Source: an uncultured Saprospiraceae bacterium (GTDB lineage: Bacteria > Bacteroidota > Bacteroidia > Chitinophagales > Saprospiraceae). From it: DNA of 34,524 nucleotides. This document shows positions 9,564 to 17,664 of this stretch, in pieces. A program made the translations under genes and the position numbers. The notes under the pieces were generated by a model. The model worked only from the letters and a program-made list of their open reading frames with translations, was not told the origin of the DNA and did not search any database. The stretch lies in the NCBI GenBank assembly GCA_937997635.1, contig CALLFA010000214.1, positions 1 through 34,524 on the forward strand, written 5' to 3'. Each line of letters opens with the position of its first letter. Positions within the stretch are counted from its first letter, which is position 1.

Positions 9564-10415
9564 ATTAGCTGTAAGCATTCGTTCTTTTCCCTGTAGATCT
9601 GGATGTATGATGACATCTTTATATCCAGCATTCATAAATATTGATTGAATTTCTTTTGCTTTAAATTCATTTAATTCTACAAATATTCTTCCAGCTTCTT
9701 TTAAATGTGTCAGTCCAAATCTTGCTATTGACCGGTAAAACAAAAGAGCATCTGCTCCATCCACAAATAACGCCTTATGCGGTTCGTGCTTAATTGTGGA
9801 TGCAGACATTTTATCTATTTCGTCATTACCGATATAAGGTGGATTGCTGACAATCATATCGTATTTACTTAAAGATTCCCAATAGGATTCATCGATAAAA
9901 TTTGTTCGTAGAAAATGTATTTGTGCATTCAATCTGCGGCTATTTATTCGGCCTACATTTAGTGCATCTAAATCTTCTTCTATAGCAAACACCCTCCATT
10001 GCGGCCTTTTTAATTTTAATGTAATGGCAATACAACCACTCCCAGAGCCTATATCCAAGACATCTAGCTGTTTGTGTTTTCCTGTATTGTCTGATAAAAT
10101 CAAATGCACCAATTCTTCTGTTTCAGACCTAGGAATCAACACATGTTTATTTACTTTAAAATCGTAACCATAAAAATTAGTTTGTCCTGTTATATACTGT
10201 ATTGGTTCTAAAGATATTAATCTATTGCCAAGTTGTTCACAGTGATCTGCTTCACCTTTATTGGGCCATGCATCAACTTTGTATGGATTTGAGATGTCAA
10301 AAATATCTTCAAAGAAAATGCTTAAAACACTTTTGGCTTCTCTTTCATCCATCTGAGATGTCAATTCAAATAATAAAAATCGATATGCAGTACTCGGGCT
10401 TGTATAATGACTCAT
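9558..10415 (-). CDS. prmC: Release factor glutamine methyltransferase
   Basis: The protein has 285 residues. It methylates the Gln of the GGQ motif of peptide release factors, using S-adenosylmethionine. Seen: an N-terminal helical domain, PIQYITGQTNFYGYDF (71-86), HVLIPRSETEELV (91-103), the SAM-binding DIGSGSGCIA (121-130), and the catalytic NPPY (191-194). Length and order match PrmC/HemK. Its ATG overlaps the stop of the sulfotransferase gene (ATGA), so it is the last gene of a three-gene minus-strand operon, an unusual setting for this housekeeping gene. Confidence 0.95.
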   Translation of the reverse strand: MSHYTSPSTAYRFLLFELTSQMDEREAKSVLSIFFEDIFDISNPYKVDAWPNKGEADHCEQLGNRLISLEPIQYITGQTNFYGYDFKVNKHVLIPRSETEELVHLILSDNTGKHKQLDVLDIGSGSGCIAITLKLKRPQWRVFAIEEDLDALNVGRINSRRLNAQIHFLRTNFIDESYWESLSKYDMIVSNPPYIGNDEIDKMSASTIKHEPHKALFVDGADALLFYRSIARFGLTHLKEAGRIFVELNEFKAKEIQSIFMNAGYKDVIIHPDLQGKERMLTANL

Positions 10416-11374
10416 AATTTAACTGGATATGGCTTATAACTTGGGTATCCTTTAAATTTTCGTTTGTATTTGTCAATAAAAAAATGACGATTCGTATTTA
10501 TGGAGGAATACTCGATACTCGGGATATCATATCCAAATGCTTTAGCAAGATTTGGAATAGAAATCACTTCATTATCAGGAACTTCAATTTCATATTCTTT
10601 TAAATGCACTTCATTGATGGATAGTTTATCACTTAGGAATTTCACTTGGGACTGTTGACGGAGAGATAACTCTTTAAATCTACCGATACTGTTAGACTTA
10701 ATTTCCCCATCTTCAAAATTCTTCCACCCATCCATTTTTATTTTCCCACTTCGGTCCTCAAAAATCGAATCTTCGAAAGCTATGTTTAGTTCATCTAATA
10801 ACGTACGGAATGTCAACTTAGGAGAACTAACCAAAGATTCGTACTTCACAATATGTACGCTATTTTTCAAGTATTGTAGATGTCCAATTCCAAGATTTAA
10901 TAAAGTTCGACACACTGCATCAACAATGGGCACATTTCGAAAGATAAGTGAAGCAATTATATCATATGGGTTTCTGACAGTTAAAATACGATAGGCATGA
11001 GCGTCTGGATATAGATGAAAAAAGTAAACATTTGCCGGCGTTTTTTCACACCAGTTGGTTTTACCTCTGCTTTGTGCAAGTCTTGTAAACAGTTGACTAC
11101 AATATTCAAGTGGAGAATTTACAGAGGTAAAAGATACAAGCTTTAATTCTTCTATGCTGATCATGTCAATGCCCGTATGCATAAACCAATCAGGACTTTT
11201 CAACGTGTCTTCAAACAATAATTTTCTATTATTTGCCCAATCAATCCATAGTGCCGGCTTTGCTAATAGATGTGTCTCTGAAAATGCAGCTATAGAAGAA
11301 TGTCTACCTAATAAATCTAGTAATAGTGAGCTTCCTGAACTCGGTGGGCCTCCGATGATGATTGCTGGTTTCAT
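10412..11374 (-). CDS. PAPS-dependent sulfotransferase family protein
   Basis: The protein has 320 residues. The N-terminal IIIGGPPSSGSSLLLDLLG (5-23) is a P-loop-like 5'-phosphosulfate binding motif, followed by HSSIAAFSETHLL. A second conserved block, ILTVRNPYDIIASLIF, fits the 3'-phosphate binding strand and helix (Arg and downstream Ser). This supports transfer of sulfate from PAPS; the acceptor is unknown. The gene lies between a flippase and prmC, with a 1-nt overlap (TAATG) upstream and 4 nt downstream. Next to a flippase, a surface glycan is the likely acceptor (inference). Confidence 0.82.
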   Translation of the reverse strand: MKPAIIIGGPPSSGSSLLLDLLGRHSSIAAFSETHLLAKPALWIDWANNRKLLFEDTLKSPDWFMHTGIDMISIEELKLVSFTSVNSPLEYCSQLFTRLAQSRGKTNWCEKTPANVYFFHLYPDAHAYRILTVRNPYDIIASLIFRNVPIVDAVCRTLLNLGIGHLQYLKNSVHIVKYESLVSSPKLTFRTLLDELNIAFEDSIFEDRSGKIKMDGWKNFEDGEIKSNSIGRFKELSLRQQSQVKFLSDKLSINEVHLKEYEIEVPDNEVISIPNLAKAFGYDIPSIEYSSINTNRHFFIDKYKRKFKGYPSYKPYPVKL

Positions 11375-12675
11375 TAATACTGAAGCGAAATATAAAAACT
11401 TATAAATAGCCCTAAATTATATATTGAATAATATCGTAAGTCAATATAAGCAGAAGGGGTAATTTTGTAGGCAACATAATTGAAAATCATTACCATAACT
11501 TTAGCTGCGAAAAAGGCAATTACAGACGCTACGGCAATGCCTCGAACTCCCCAATAATTCATTAAAAATAAACTTAAGCCTACATTTAAGATAAGTTCTA
11601 TACATGTAATAGTAGCTAAACCTTTATTGTGATGTTTACCAAACATGACCAATTGTGGAATCAATATCCTACTGGTAATGATCAACGCATAGATGTTAAA
11701 CAAATATGCAGACTCTTTAAATGAATCGTCATAAACTAGTGGAAATATAAAAGGACTAACCAATATCAACAAGATGGAAATTGGATAAAGAACGTGCATC
11801 AATTTGGTCGTTTCTCTTTTAGCTCGCATTAGTGTTTCAGGTAAATCATTAACAGCTTTAGGCAATAAGGCTGTCATAACTGATCCGACAAACAATACGA
11901 CAAATGGCAATTCTCTTGCACCATATCTATAGATAGCAAATGTCTCTATAGGAAAAAATCGTTGCACCAAATAGCCATCGATAAACTCTACCCCATTGCC
12001 CAATAAAGCTTGCAATATCAATGGAAAAGAAAATATCAAATATGGTTTTATCAAATCTAGTTTTACATCTAAGACAGAATACAGTCGAACAGGAAACAAC
12101 AATAAATACACAAACTTTAAAAACGCGACAACAACAAAGCCTACTGCTACTGAAGACACACTCAACTCTATACTTAATGCTATAATCATCACAATAATTG
12201 GCAGTACAAATACAAGCAATGCATATTGTATGAGTCGCTTAGAATCTTCAAATAAAATATAGCTGTGTTCTGTCAGAATAGTTGGAGTATTTAAGACTAG
12301 GTAAATGGAAGCAAGATGGACAAATTCAATTTCTTCAAGATCCCATGTGAAGATCAATTGATTCTTACCTATCACATAAACGACAATAGCCGCTGCAAAA
12401 GCAAATCCGATGTACAATAGAAGTAATGTCGAGAGGAAAGACTCTTTAGTTTGTTTGTCTGTTGTTGGAAAATAGCTGAGATAGGAATTTTTAAAGCCGT
12501 ATGACCAAAAGAAAGCAAACAGATTTGACAGATATAAAAAAAATTCAATGTAAGAGACTTCTTCTTGGGTAAGACTAGATTTGACGAAAATGATGCTCAA
12601 AACAAGTACACCAGCAAATCTGCAGATCTGAAAGAACTGTAATGCATTAACGTTAGATATCTGTCGTATACTCAA
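11374..12675 (-). CDS. Polysaccharide flippase-like membrane protein (MOP/Wzx type)
   Basis: The protein has 433 residues with about 12 hydrophobic membrane segments spread over its whole length. It starts MSIRQISNVNALQFFQICRF, and the pattern (short cytoplasmic N-terminus, paired helices, a polar WSYGFKNSYLSYFPTT loop after the second helix) is that of Wzx/MATE oligosaccharide exporters. Such proteins move lipid-linked glycans across the inner membrane. No other glycan synthesis gene is in the window apart from the adjoining sulfotransferase. First gene of the minus-strand operon, with a 109-bp divergent gap to cdd. Confidence 0.82.
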   Translation of the reverse strand: MSIRQISNVNALQFFQICRFAGVLVLSIIFVKSSLTQEEVSYIEFFLYLSNLFAFFWSYGFKNSYLSYFPTTDKQTKESFLSTLLLLYIGFAFAAAIVVYVIGKNQLIFTWDLEEIEFVHLASIYLVLNTPTILTEHSYILFEDSKRLIQYALLVFVLPIIVMIIALSIELSVSSVAVGFVVVAFLKFVYLLLFPVRLYSVLDVKLDLIKPYLIFSFPLILQALLGNGVEFIDGYLVQRFFPIETFAIYRYGARELPFVVLFVGSVMTALLPKAVNDLPETLMRAKRETTKLMHVLYPISILLILVSPFIFPLVYDDSFKESAYLFNIYALIITSRILIPQLVMFGKHHNKGLATITCIELILNVGLSLFLMNYWGVRGIAVASVIAFFAAKVMVMIFNYVAYKITPSAYIDLRYYSIYNLGLFISFYISLQY

Positions 12676-12738
12676 AGTGAATCGAATGAAACGCGAAACT
12701 AGGGTTTACTTTTTTAACTAGATAAGTACGAGAACAAT

Positions 12739-12755
12739 ATTATCTTAGAGATAAT
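12739..12755. promoter_or_regulatory. Small dyad in the flippase/cdd divergent promoter region
   Basis: ATTATC-TTAGA-GATAAT is a 6-bp inverted repeat with a 5-nt centre, about midway between the two divergent starts. It could be an operator, or chance in AT-rich DNA. Confidence 0.25.
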
Positions 12756-12784
12756 CATTTAATTAGGCCAAGGTAAAGAAGATT

Positions 12785-13279
12785 ATGAGTACACTACGTG
12801 AGCGTTATTTAGCAATGGATGGAGCTACTGTTATACAGGATATAACCACTATGAACCCCATTAAACAGCAGCTGATTGAGAAATGCAAGGAACACTGCTC
12901 CTACTCCTATAGTCCGTACTCAAATTTTGCAGTAGGAGCTTCATTATTGTTAGAATCTGGTGAAATCATCGGAGGCAGTAATCAAGAGAATGCGTCTTAC
13001 CCTTTGTGTATATGTGCAGAAAAGACCGCCTTAGCGGCTGCTTCATCTTTTTATCCAAACACAGGAATACTTTCAATCGCGGTGACAGCATTTAAAAAAG
13101 GAGAATTTGTTGAAGATCCCATCAGCCCATGTGGTTCATGCAGGCAATTTATCGCCGAATATGCCCAACGATATCAACAGCCATTAGAAATAATCATGTA
13201 TGGGACAAACTTTACCGTTTCGATAGACTCTATTTACAAACTCCTCCCGTTTAGCTTTGAAGCCAAAGACTTTCAATAA
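12785..13279 (+). CDS. cdd: Cytidine deaminase
   Basis: The protein has 164 residues. It deaminates cytidine and deoxycytidine to uridine forms in pyrimidine salvage. Seen: SYSPYSNFAVGASLLLESGE, the catalytic zinc motif C77-A-E79-K, and the second zinc pair P-C116-G-S-C119. NQENASYP fits the substrate loop. The ATG at 12785 gives a length usual for the Bacteroidota form; an internal Met 23 codons later (12851) is possible but would shorten the first helix. Single gene, divergent from the flippase. Confidence 0.95.
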   Translation: MSTLRERYLAMDGATVIQDITTMNPIKQQLIEKCKEHCSYSYSPYSNFAVGASLLLESGEIIGGSNQENASYPLCICAEKTALAAASSFYPNTGILSIAVTAFKKGEFVEDPISPCGSCRQFIAEYAQRYQQPLEIIMYGTNFTVSIDSIYKLLPFSFEAKDFQ

Positions 13280-13359
13280 AACTTCAAATAACTGTTAAAT
13301 ATATACATATTACTAATTTTTGTAATATATTTACAGCTGAAATTAAACCGATTATCACT

Positions 13360-14667
13360 ATGTTTCGTGCATTTTTATTCATCACGCTATTCTTAACTGC
13401 TAGTTTTCAATTATTAGCTGAAAACAAACCACAGGAGATTATTGCTAATCATTCATCAGAACTTGGACTTTATTATGTGCATGTGTTGCACCCTAAAGAG
13501 ACAGTATACTCTTTATCTAAATTTACAAACACAACTGTCCAGGAGATTTACGATCTGAACGGTATCAATAAACAAAGCGTATTGTCCATTGGTCAAACCT
13601 TGCGCATTCCAATCAATGCAACTACCGTTCTTCAAGCGAAGAAAACAATGGCAGCTCATAAACTGGTCAAAGTGTATTATAGGGTCAAGAAAAAGGATAA
13701 TCTCTTTCAAATTGCAAAGCGATATTTTCAAACAGAAATTAATACTGTTAGAAAATTGAATCATCTACCAGATTTAACGATTAGTCCTGGACAACTTCTA
13801 CATGTTGGCTGGATGTTAGCTCCTAATAATGTCACAATCGAAAGAGTTGACAGCGATGTCCTTTTAACAGCGCCTGCGGTTAATGCTTCTGCAGTAGCTG
13901 AACGTAAACCAACACATTCGACGTATCAGAGTCATCAGCATCAGGCTGTACCAACTAGGGCTTATGAAGCACCTTTCACTGAAACAACTTCTGGAGAAGT
14001 TAAACACAAGTACAAAGTCGTTCAACATACGCCTCTACGTACAGGTCAACCCGCAACACAGACTCAAACGCAATCATCAACAAATCCGAATATTGTAACA
14101 CAGTCTCCAGCCGTAGAAGTAAAGAAAGAAGTTGCTGTTACACAAAATACAATACAAACAACAGCTGCTCTTAACCAACAAACCACTGTTGCAACAACAC
14201 CTGTAGAACCTACAATTGTTACGCAATCTAGCGTTCAGCCAGCGGTTTCAGATACTTCTGTTTCTACACAAAGTCCTTCGACTAATGAAGCAACAACTAC
14301 AGTCTCATCGACTTCCACAAGTAGCAGCTCTAGTACAGAATCAACGTATTCTGTAAAGAAAAGAGATTACCCGGATTTAAGCTTTTTATCAGACCCTTCA
14401 CTACAAGTAGAAAAAGCAGTAGCTACATGGGACAAAGCTGACAATGAGCCATTAAATATGTTTGTCTTGCATCACAGCGCCAAACTCAACAGCTATGTCA
14501 GAGTAGAAAATCCAATGTTGGGAAGAATTGCTCTTGCAAAAGTGATTGGCCGCTTACCATCCAACATTCAAGATCCTCAGATCAAAATGATTGTATCAAC
14601 GGCAGTCGCTAACAGCCTTGGGGTTAAAGACGAAAGATTCCTAACAGAAATAAAGTTTGTCAAGTAG
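13360..14667 (+). CDS. LysM protein with C-terminal RlpA-like domain
   Basis: The protein has 435 residues and is exported: an N-terminal hydrophobic signal ends near LLA-EN (about residue 21). Two LysM modules follow (about 38-85, YVHVLHPKETVYSLSK; about 107-151, YRVKKKDNLFQIAKRY), which bind peptidoglycan. A long Thr/Gln/Ser/Val-rich low-complexity linker runs from about 170 to 335. The last 85 residues (ATWDKADNEPLNMFVLHHSA, VRVENPMLGR, KVIGRLP, SLGVKDERF) match the double-psi beta-barrel pattern of RlpA-like domains, though I cannot place the lytic catalytic residues. Likely a periplasmic cell-wall binding or remodelling protein. A terminator follows. Confidence 0.85.
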   Translation: MFRAFLFITLFLTASFQLLAENKPQEIIANHSSELGLYYVHVLHPKETVYSLSKFTNTTVQEIYDLNGINKQSVLSIGQTLRIPINATTVLQAKKTMAAHKLVKVYYRVKKKDNLFQIAKRYFQTEINTVRKLNHLPDLTISPGQLLHVGWMLAPNNVTIERVDSDVLLTAPAVNASAVAERKPTHSTYQSHQHQAVPTRAYEAPFTETTSGEVKHKYKVVQHTPLRTGQPATQTQTQSSTNPNIVTQSPAVEVKKEVAVTQNTIQTTAALNQQTTVATTPVEPTIVTQSSVQPAVSDTSVSTQSPSTNEATTTVSSTSTSSSSSTESTYSVKKRDYPDLSFLSDPSLQVEKAVATWDKADNEPLNMFVLHHSAKLNSYVRVENPMLGRIALAKVIGRLPSNIQDPQIKMIVSTAVANSLGVKDERFLTEIKFVK

Positions 14668-14744
14668 CTGCACACGTATATGCCTCTACACTAAACGTCA
14701 ATTTTGCGTTTGGGATTGAAATATAATTCTATTCATTCAAAAAT

Positions 14745-14779
14745 AAAGATCCAATGGGCTAGGCTTATTGGGTCTTTTT
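14745..14779 (+). terminator. Rho-independent terminator after the LysM gene
   Basis: AAAGATCCAAT (14745-14755) pairs with ATTGGGTCTTT (14767-14777) over 11 bp with one G-T wobble. The loop is 11 nt and a T tract follows. Confidence 0.88.
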
Positions 14780-14885
14780 CTTTTAACAACATCTAATAAT
14801 TATTTTGGATTGAATAAATAAGGGACAACTTTTATAAAGATTTAGACATTTATACAGAAGGTAAATTTAAACTCAAATTTAAGCT

Positions 14886-15719
14886 ATGAATCAAAAACTA
14901 AAGTCATTGTTTATAATAGCATACCCAGTGTTATCACTTTTTGGAGTCGTCATAGCAGTTGATCAGTATGTTCATCATTATAAAATTGCTGCCTTAGGGT
15001 TATTACTGGTTTCATTGCCCATTCTTTTCTTTATGGCTTGGTTATTTATGTATAGAACGGCTAGGACAAGTGCAAAGCTTACCATTTATTCGCTATTTGT
15101 AGTAGCAGGTACTTTAGTTTTAGCTTATGCTTTATATGCAGAGACAGCGGAACCTATGGCTTCGATTGGATTTCTTATCGCTTTATGCTGGTTTTTGTAT
15201 GTCGAATGGTATTCAAGATTTGGTGATCGAACAAACAGTAAATTAAACGTTGGTCAATCTTTACCTAACTTGACTTTTGAGGATGAAAATGGCAATCCAG
15301 TACATACGAAAAGCCTTTTGGGTAAAAAAAATATATTGATGTTTTACCGAGGTAATTGGTGTCCTTTATGCATGGTGCAAATCAAAGAATTGGTTAATGA
15401 ATATAAAGCACTAGAATCCAAAGGCATTCAAACATTATTGATCAGTCCACAACCACAGGGAAAGACTAAAAAACTTGCTGATAAGTTTGACGTCAATTTC
15501 AAATTTTTAGTCGATAAGGGAAATGCAGTTGCCAAACAATTAAGTATAGATTCAGAAAATGGATTACCAACTGGTTTTCAAATGTTTGGATATGAGAGTG
15601 ACACGGTAATCCCTACCATAATCTTAACAGACCAAAAAGGAGTAATTATACATTCTGACCTGACTTCTAATTATCGTGTGAGACCTGAACCGAGGGAATT
15701 GATGAAGTGGTTTGAATGA
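14886..15719 (+). CDS. Membrane-anchored peroxiredoxin-like/AhpC-TSA family protein
   Basis: The protein has 277 residues. The first 115 or so hold about four membrane helices. A thioredoxin-fold domain follows: VGQSLPNLTFEDENGNPV, then FYRGNWCPLCMVQ with C159 and C162, then the cis-Pro region TVIPTIILTDQKGVI. The YRGxWCPxC form is that of the peroxiredoxin-like AhpC/TSA subgroup. It probably reduces peroxides or disulfides at the membrane; the side of the membrane is not certain. Stands alone, with its own upstream region. Confidence 0.85.
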   Translation: MNQKLKSLFIIAYPVLSLFGVVIAVDQYVHHYKIAALGLLLVSLPILFFMAWLFMYRTARTSAKLTIYSLFVVAGTLVLAYALYAETAEPMASIGFLIALCWFLYVEWYSRFGDRTNSKLNVGQSLPNLTFEDENGNPVHTKSLLGKKNILMFYRGNWCPLCMVQIKELVNEYKALESKGIQTLLISPQPQGKTKKLADKFDVNFKFLVDKGNAVAKQLSIDSENGLPTGFQMFGYESDTVIPTIILTDQKGVIIHSDLTSNYRVRPEPRELMKWFE

Positions 15720-15859
15720 ATGAGCATTATTGAGATTAGTTTTTATCAATGCCTACAATAAAGACAAGAATTGGTTAACTTTACTATACTGTTCGACACT
15801 GAGTATTAATCAATCCATATATAACAGCTATAGTAGATGTGCGTTTCATCTTGCTTTTT

Positions 15860-16576
15860 TTATATTATCTTCTTTAATTCCAGATAGGTATATCCAAATA
15901 TGATTGCAAATCCAAAACTTAGCAGTGATCCGATTAATATATATTCTGTAAGTTTTCGGTCCACTGAATCTTTTAGATCCCCAAATCTAAATACTGATTT
16001 GGCTGCTAATAAAAACCCTATACCTTGGATATTGTTACTTATAATAAATCCAAAAACAAATAGTCGCTCCAAGATACCTATATAGCTTCCTGCATTTGTT
16101 AGTGAATCATTGTCTTCATCTTCATTTTCTGGTTGCCATTTCGATATTATTACTTTGATAATATGGGAACTTACAGTAGTTAAAAGTAGGATTACTAGTA
16201 TCAAAATGAATATTTGGTTTAAGTTTATTTCGCTTATAATTTTATATATCCAGGGAACATAGTGATCGGAAATGACTAATATCATAAACACATGTAATGC
16301 TTGATCAATCATAAATATTGACCTTTTGTTTACTTCATTTTGAACATACAATTTCCACAAATCTATTATTAAGTGTGTCAGAACTATAATTGCTATTCCG
16401 CTCATTAACTCGACACTCAAAGTTATAGCAATTGATATTATACCATGAACGGCTACATGCAAATACAGTTTTAGTGATTTCCATTTCTTTTTCTGTTTAT
16501 CAATTATTGTTTTATCAGTTTGCAACAAAAAATCAGCTACTATATGAGCTATGAGAAGTTTTATAAATAGTATCAT
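15860..16576 (-). CDS. DUF3307 integral membrane protein
   Basis: The protein has 238 residues with about seven hydrophobic segments. The N-terminal LLIAHIVADFLLQTDK (residues 8-23) is the hallmark of DUF3307, with a further HLIIDLWK motif in a membrane segment and conserved His/Asp residues in or near the membrane. It lies 1 bp after satD, a pairing often seen in Bacteroidota and Firmicutes. Function unknown; the pairing suggests SatD controls or works with it. Confidence 0.85.
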   Translation of the reverse strand: MILFIKLLIAHIVADFLLQTDKTIIDKQKKKWKSLKLYLHVAVHGIISIAITLSVELMSGIAIIVLTHLIIDLWKLYVQNEVNKRSIFMIDQALHVFMILVISDHYVPWIYKIISEINLNQIFILILVILLLTTVSSHIIKVIISKWQPENEDEDNDSLTNAGSYIGILERLFVFGFIISNNIQGIGFLLAAKSVFRFGDLKDSVDRKLTEYILIGSLLSFGFAIIFGYTYLELKKII

Positions 16577-16577
16577 T

Positions 16578-17198
16578 TTACTTAGTTGTTAATTCATTTA
16601 GCTGTTTGATGAAATAGAATATTAACAAATTGATTTCTTCATAGCCAGCTCTATTTAGACTTTCACTGATGGTACTTTGAGATCTTTTTAGCTTTTTTGC
16701 TAATGAGGTTTGATTGAGATTCTTGTTATTAAATGCTTCTTTAATAATATTTGCTGTGACAGGTGTCCAATTGTCTATTGTTAATGACAGCAATCTAAAT
16801 TTTAAATTCCATTCTTCGTCAAATTTATCCCATGGAGTTTTAATCGCCAATCTTCTTTTCTTTAAATTTTCAAAGCATAGTCCTGAATTTGAATATGACT
16901 CCCCATTTGATTCACTAATTCTTTTAGTTCTGAATTTTTGAGTTCCTATCCCAATAGCAATTCTTACGTCGAGATTTTTAATTTTTTTTATTTCTGCTTT
17001 AAGTTTTAATGCCATCGTAAGTGCATCATGTATTTCAACTTCAAGCTGAAACATATCCCCTCTAAATATTTCCCACTTATTAGGAGAATTCCCTTTTTCT
17101 TTTAGAATCAACTTTAAGTTTTTAAGCCACAGCATAGCATCTGATTTTCTTGACCCAACAATATCTCCTGTTATTATAGCTACTAGTTTTTCTTTCAT
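16578..17198 (-). CDS. SatD family protein with C-terminal helix-turn-helix
   Basis: The protein has 206 residues. The N-terminal part shows AIITGDIVGSRKS, FRGDMFQLEV, DVRIAIGIG and SESNGESYSNSG, the conserved SatD motifs, which superficially resemble a nucleotide-cyclase-like fold (inference). The C-terminal 50 residues (NQTSLAKKLKRSQSTISESL) are a clear helix-turn-helix. SatD is named for a gene in a streptococcal acid-tolerance operon; the biochemical role is unsettled. It is the first gene of the operon with DUF3307, and a repeat array lies 19 bp before its start, so it may bind its own upstream DNA. Confidence 0.83.
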   Translation of the reverse strand: MKEKLVAIITGDIVGSRKSDAMLWLKNLKLILKEKGNSPNKWEIFRGDMFQLEVEIHDALTMALKLKAEIKKIKNLDVRIAIGIGTQKFRTKRISESNGESYSNSGLCFENLKKRRLAIKTPWDKFDEEWNLKFRLLSLTIDNWTPVTANIIKEAFNNKNLNQTSLAKKLKRSQSTISESLNRAGYEEINLLIFYFIKQLNELTTK

Positions 17199-17217
17199 TT
17201 ATACTCGTATTAATATA

Positions 17218-17406
17218 ATAATCAAATATATCGGTTTTTAAGACAATAATCAAATATATCGGCTTATTATACGATAATTATATATATCGTCTTATTATAC
17301 GATAATTACATATATCGGTTTTTAAGATGATAATTGAATATATCGGTTTGTATGACGATATATATCGATTTTGATCTAACAATTAAGCATATTGGGTTAT
17401 AAAACC
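17218..17406. repeat. Array of 28-bp iteron-like repeats upstream of satD
   Basis: Five head-to-tail units of exactly 28 bp start at 17218, 17246, 17274, 17302 and 17330. A shortened unit (17358-17378) and a degenerate 28-bp unit (17379-17406) follow. Each starts ATAAT and carries a core ATATATCG(G) at positions 9-17, followed by a T-rich arm. The sixth unit makes the palindrome CGATATATATCG. There are no spacers, so it is not CRISPR. The array ends 19 bp from the satD start and probably holds its promoter and operators. Confidence 0.85.
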
Positions 17407-17650
17407 GTTATGCTATAAATGATTAAATCTCCAAGCTATTTATAAGTTGATTCTTATATTGGTATGTTAAGGCTTAATCCATTGATAGTCAGAAATTTAT
17501 AATACTGATTATAGTACAGATGAAGAAGAAGTTGCACGCGAGACATTGATTGGCGACTGGTAGTGATGCTAATGAAGAACTAATAGTAAAAATGGTTTCT
17601 AGCTTTCACATATCTGGCATAAGATCCTAAAGCAGCCTGTAAAAAAAGAC
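17407..17650. other. Intergenic region between the 28-bp array and the cystathionine synthase gene
   Basis: These 244 bp are AT-rich and without a gene I can support. One short open stretch near 17500-17564 (about 22 codons, acidic, ending GDW) could be a coding remnant or chance. The end merges with the promoter region of the next gene. Confidence 0.4.
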
Positions 17651-17658
17651 TACTTTTG
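17651..17658 (+). promoter_or_regulatory. Putative -7 box (TAnnTTTG) of the cystathionine synthase gene
   Basis: TACTTTTG followed by CA fits the Bacteroidota sigma-A -7 consensus and ends 6 bp before the ATG at 17665. Transcription would start at or just before the ATG, giving a leaderless or nearly leaderless mRNA. No clear -33 TTTG is at the expected distance. Confidence 0.4.
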
Positions 17659-17664
17659 CAATCT

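Noticed and set aside
17218..17406. CRISPR array
   Set aside because: Units are directly adjacent with no unique spacers, and no cas gene is nearby.
17500..17564. Short acidic reading frame before the cystathionine synthase gene
   Set aside because: Only about 22 codons after a stop, with no start or recognisable family.
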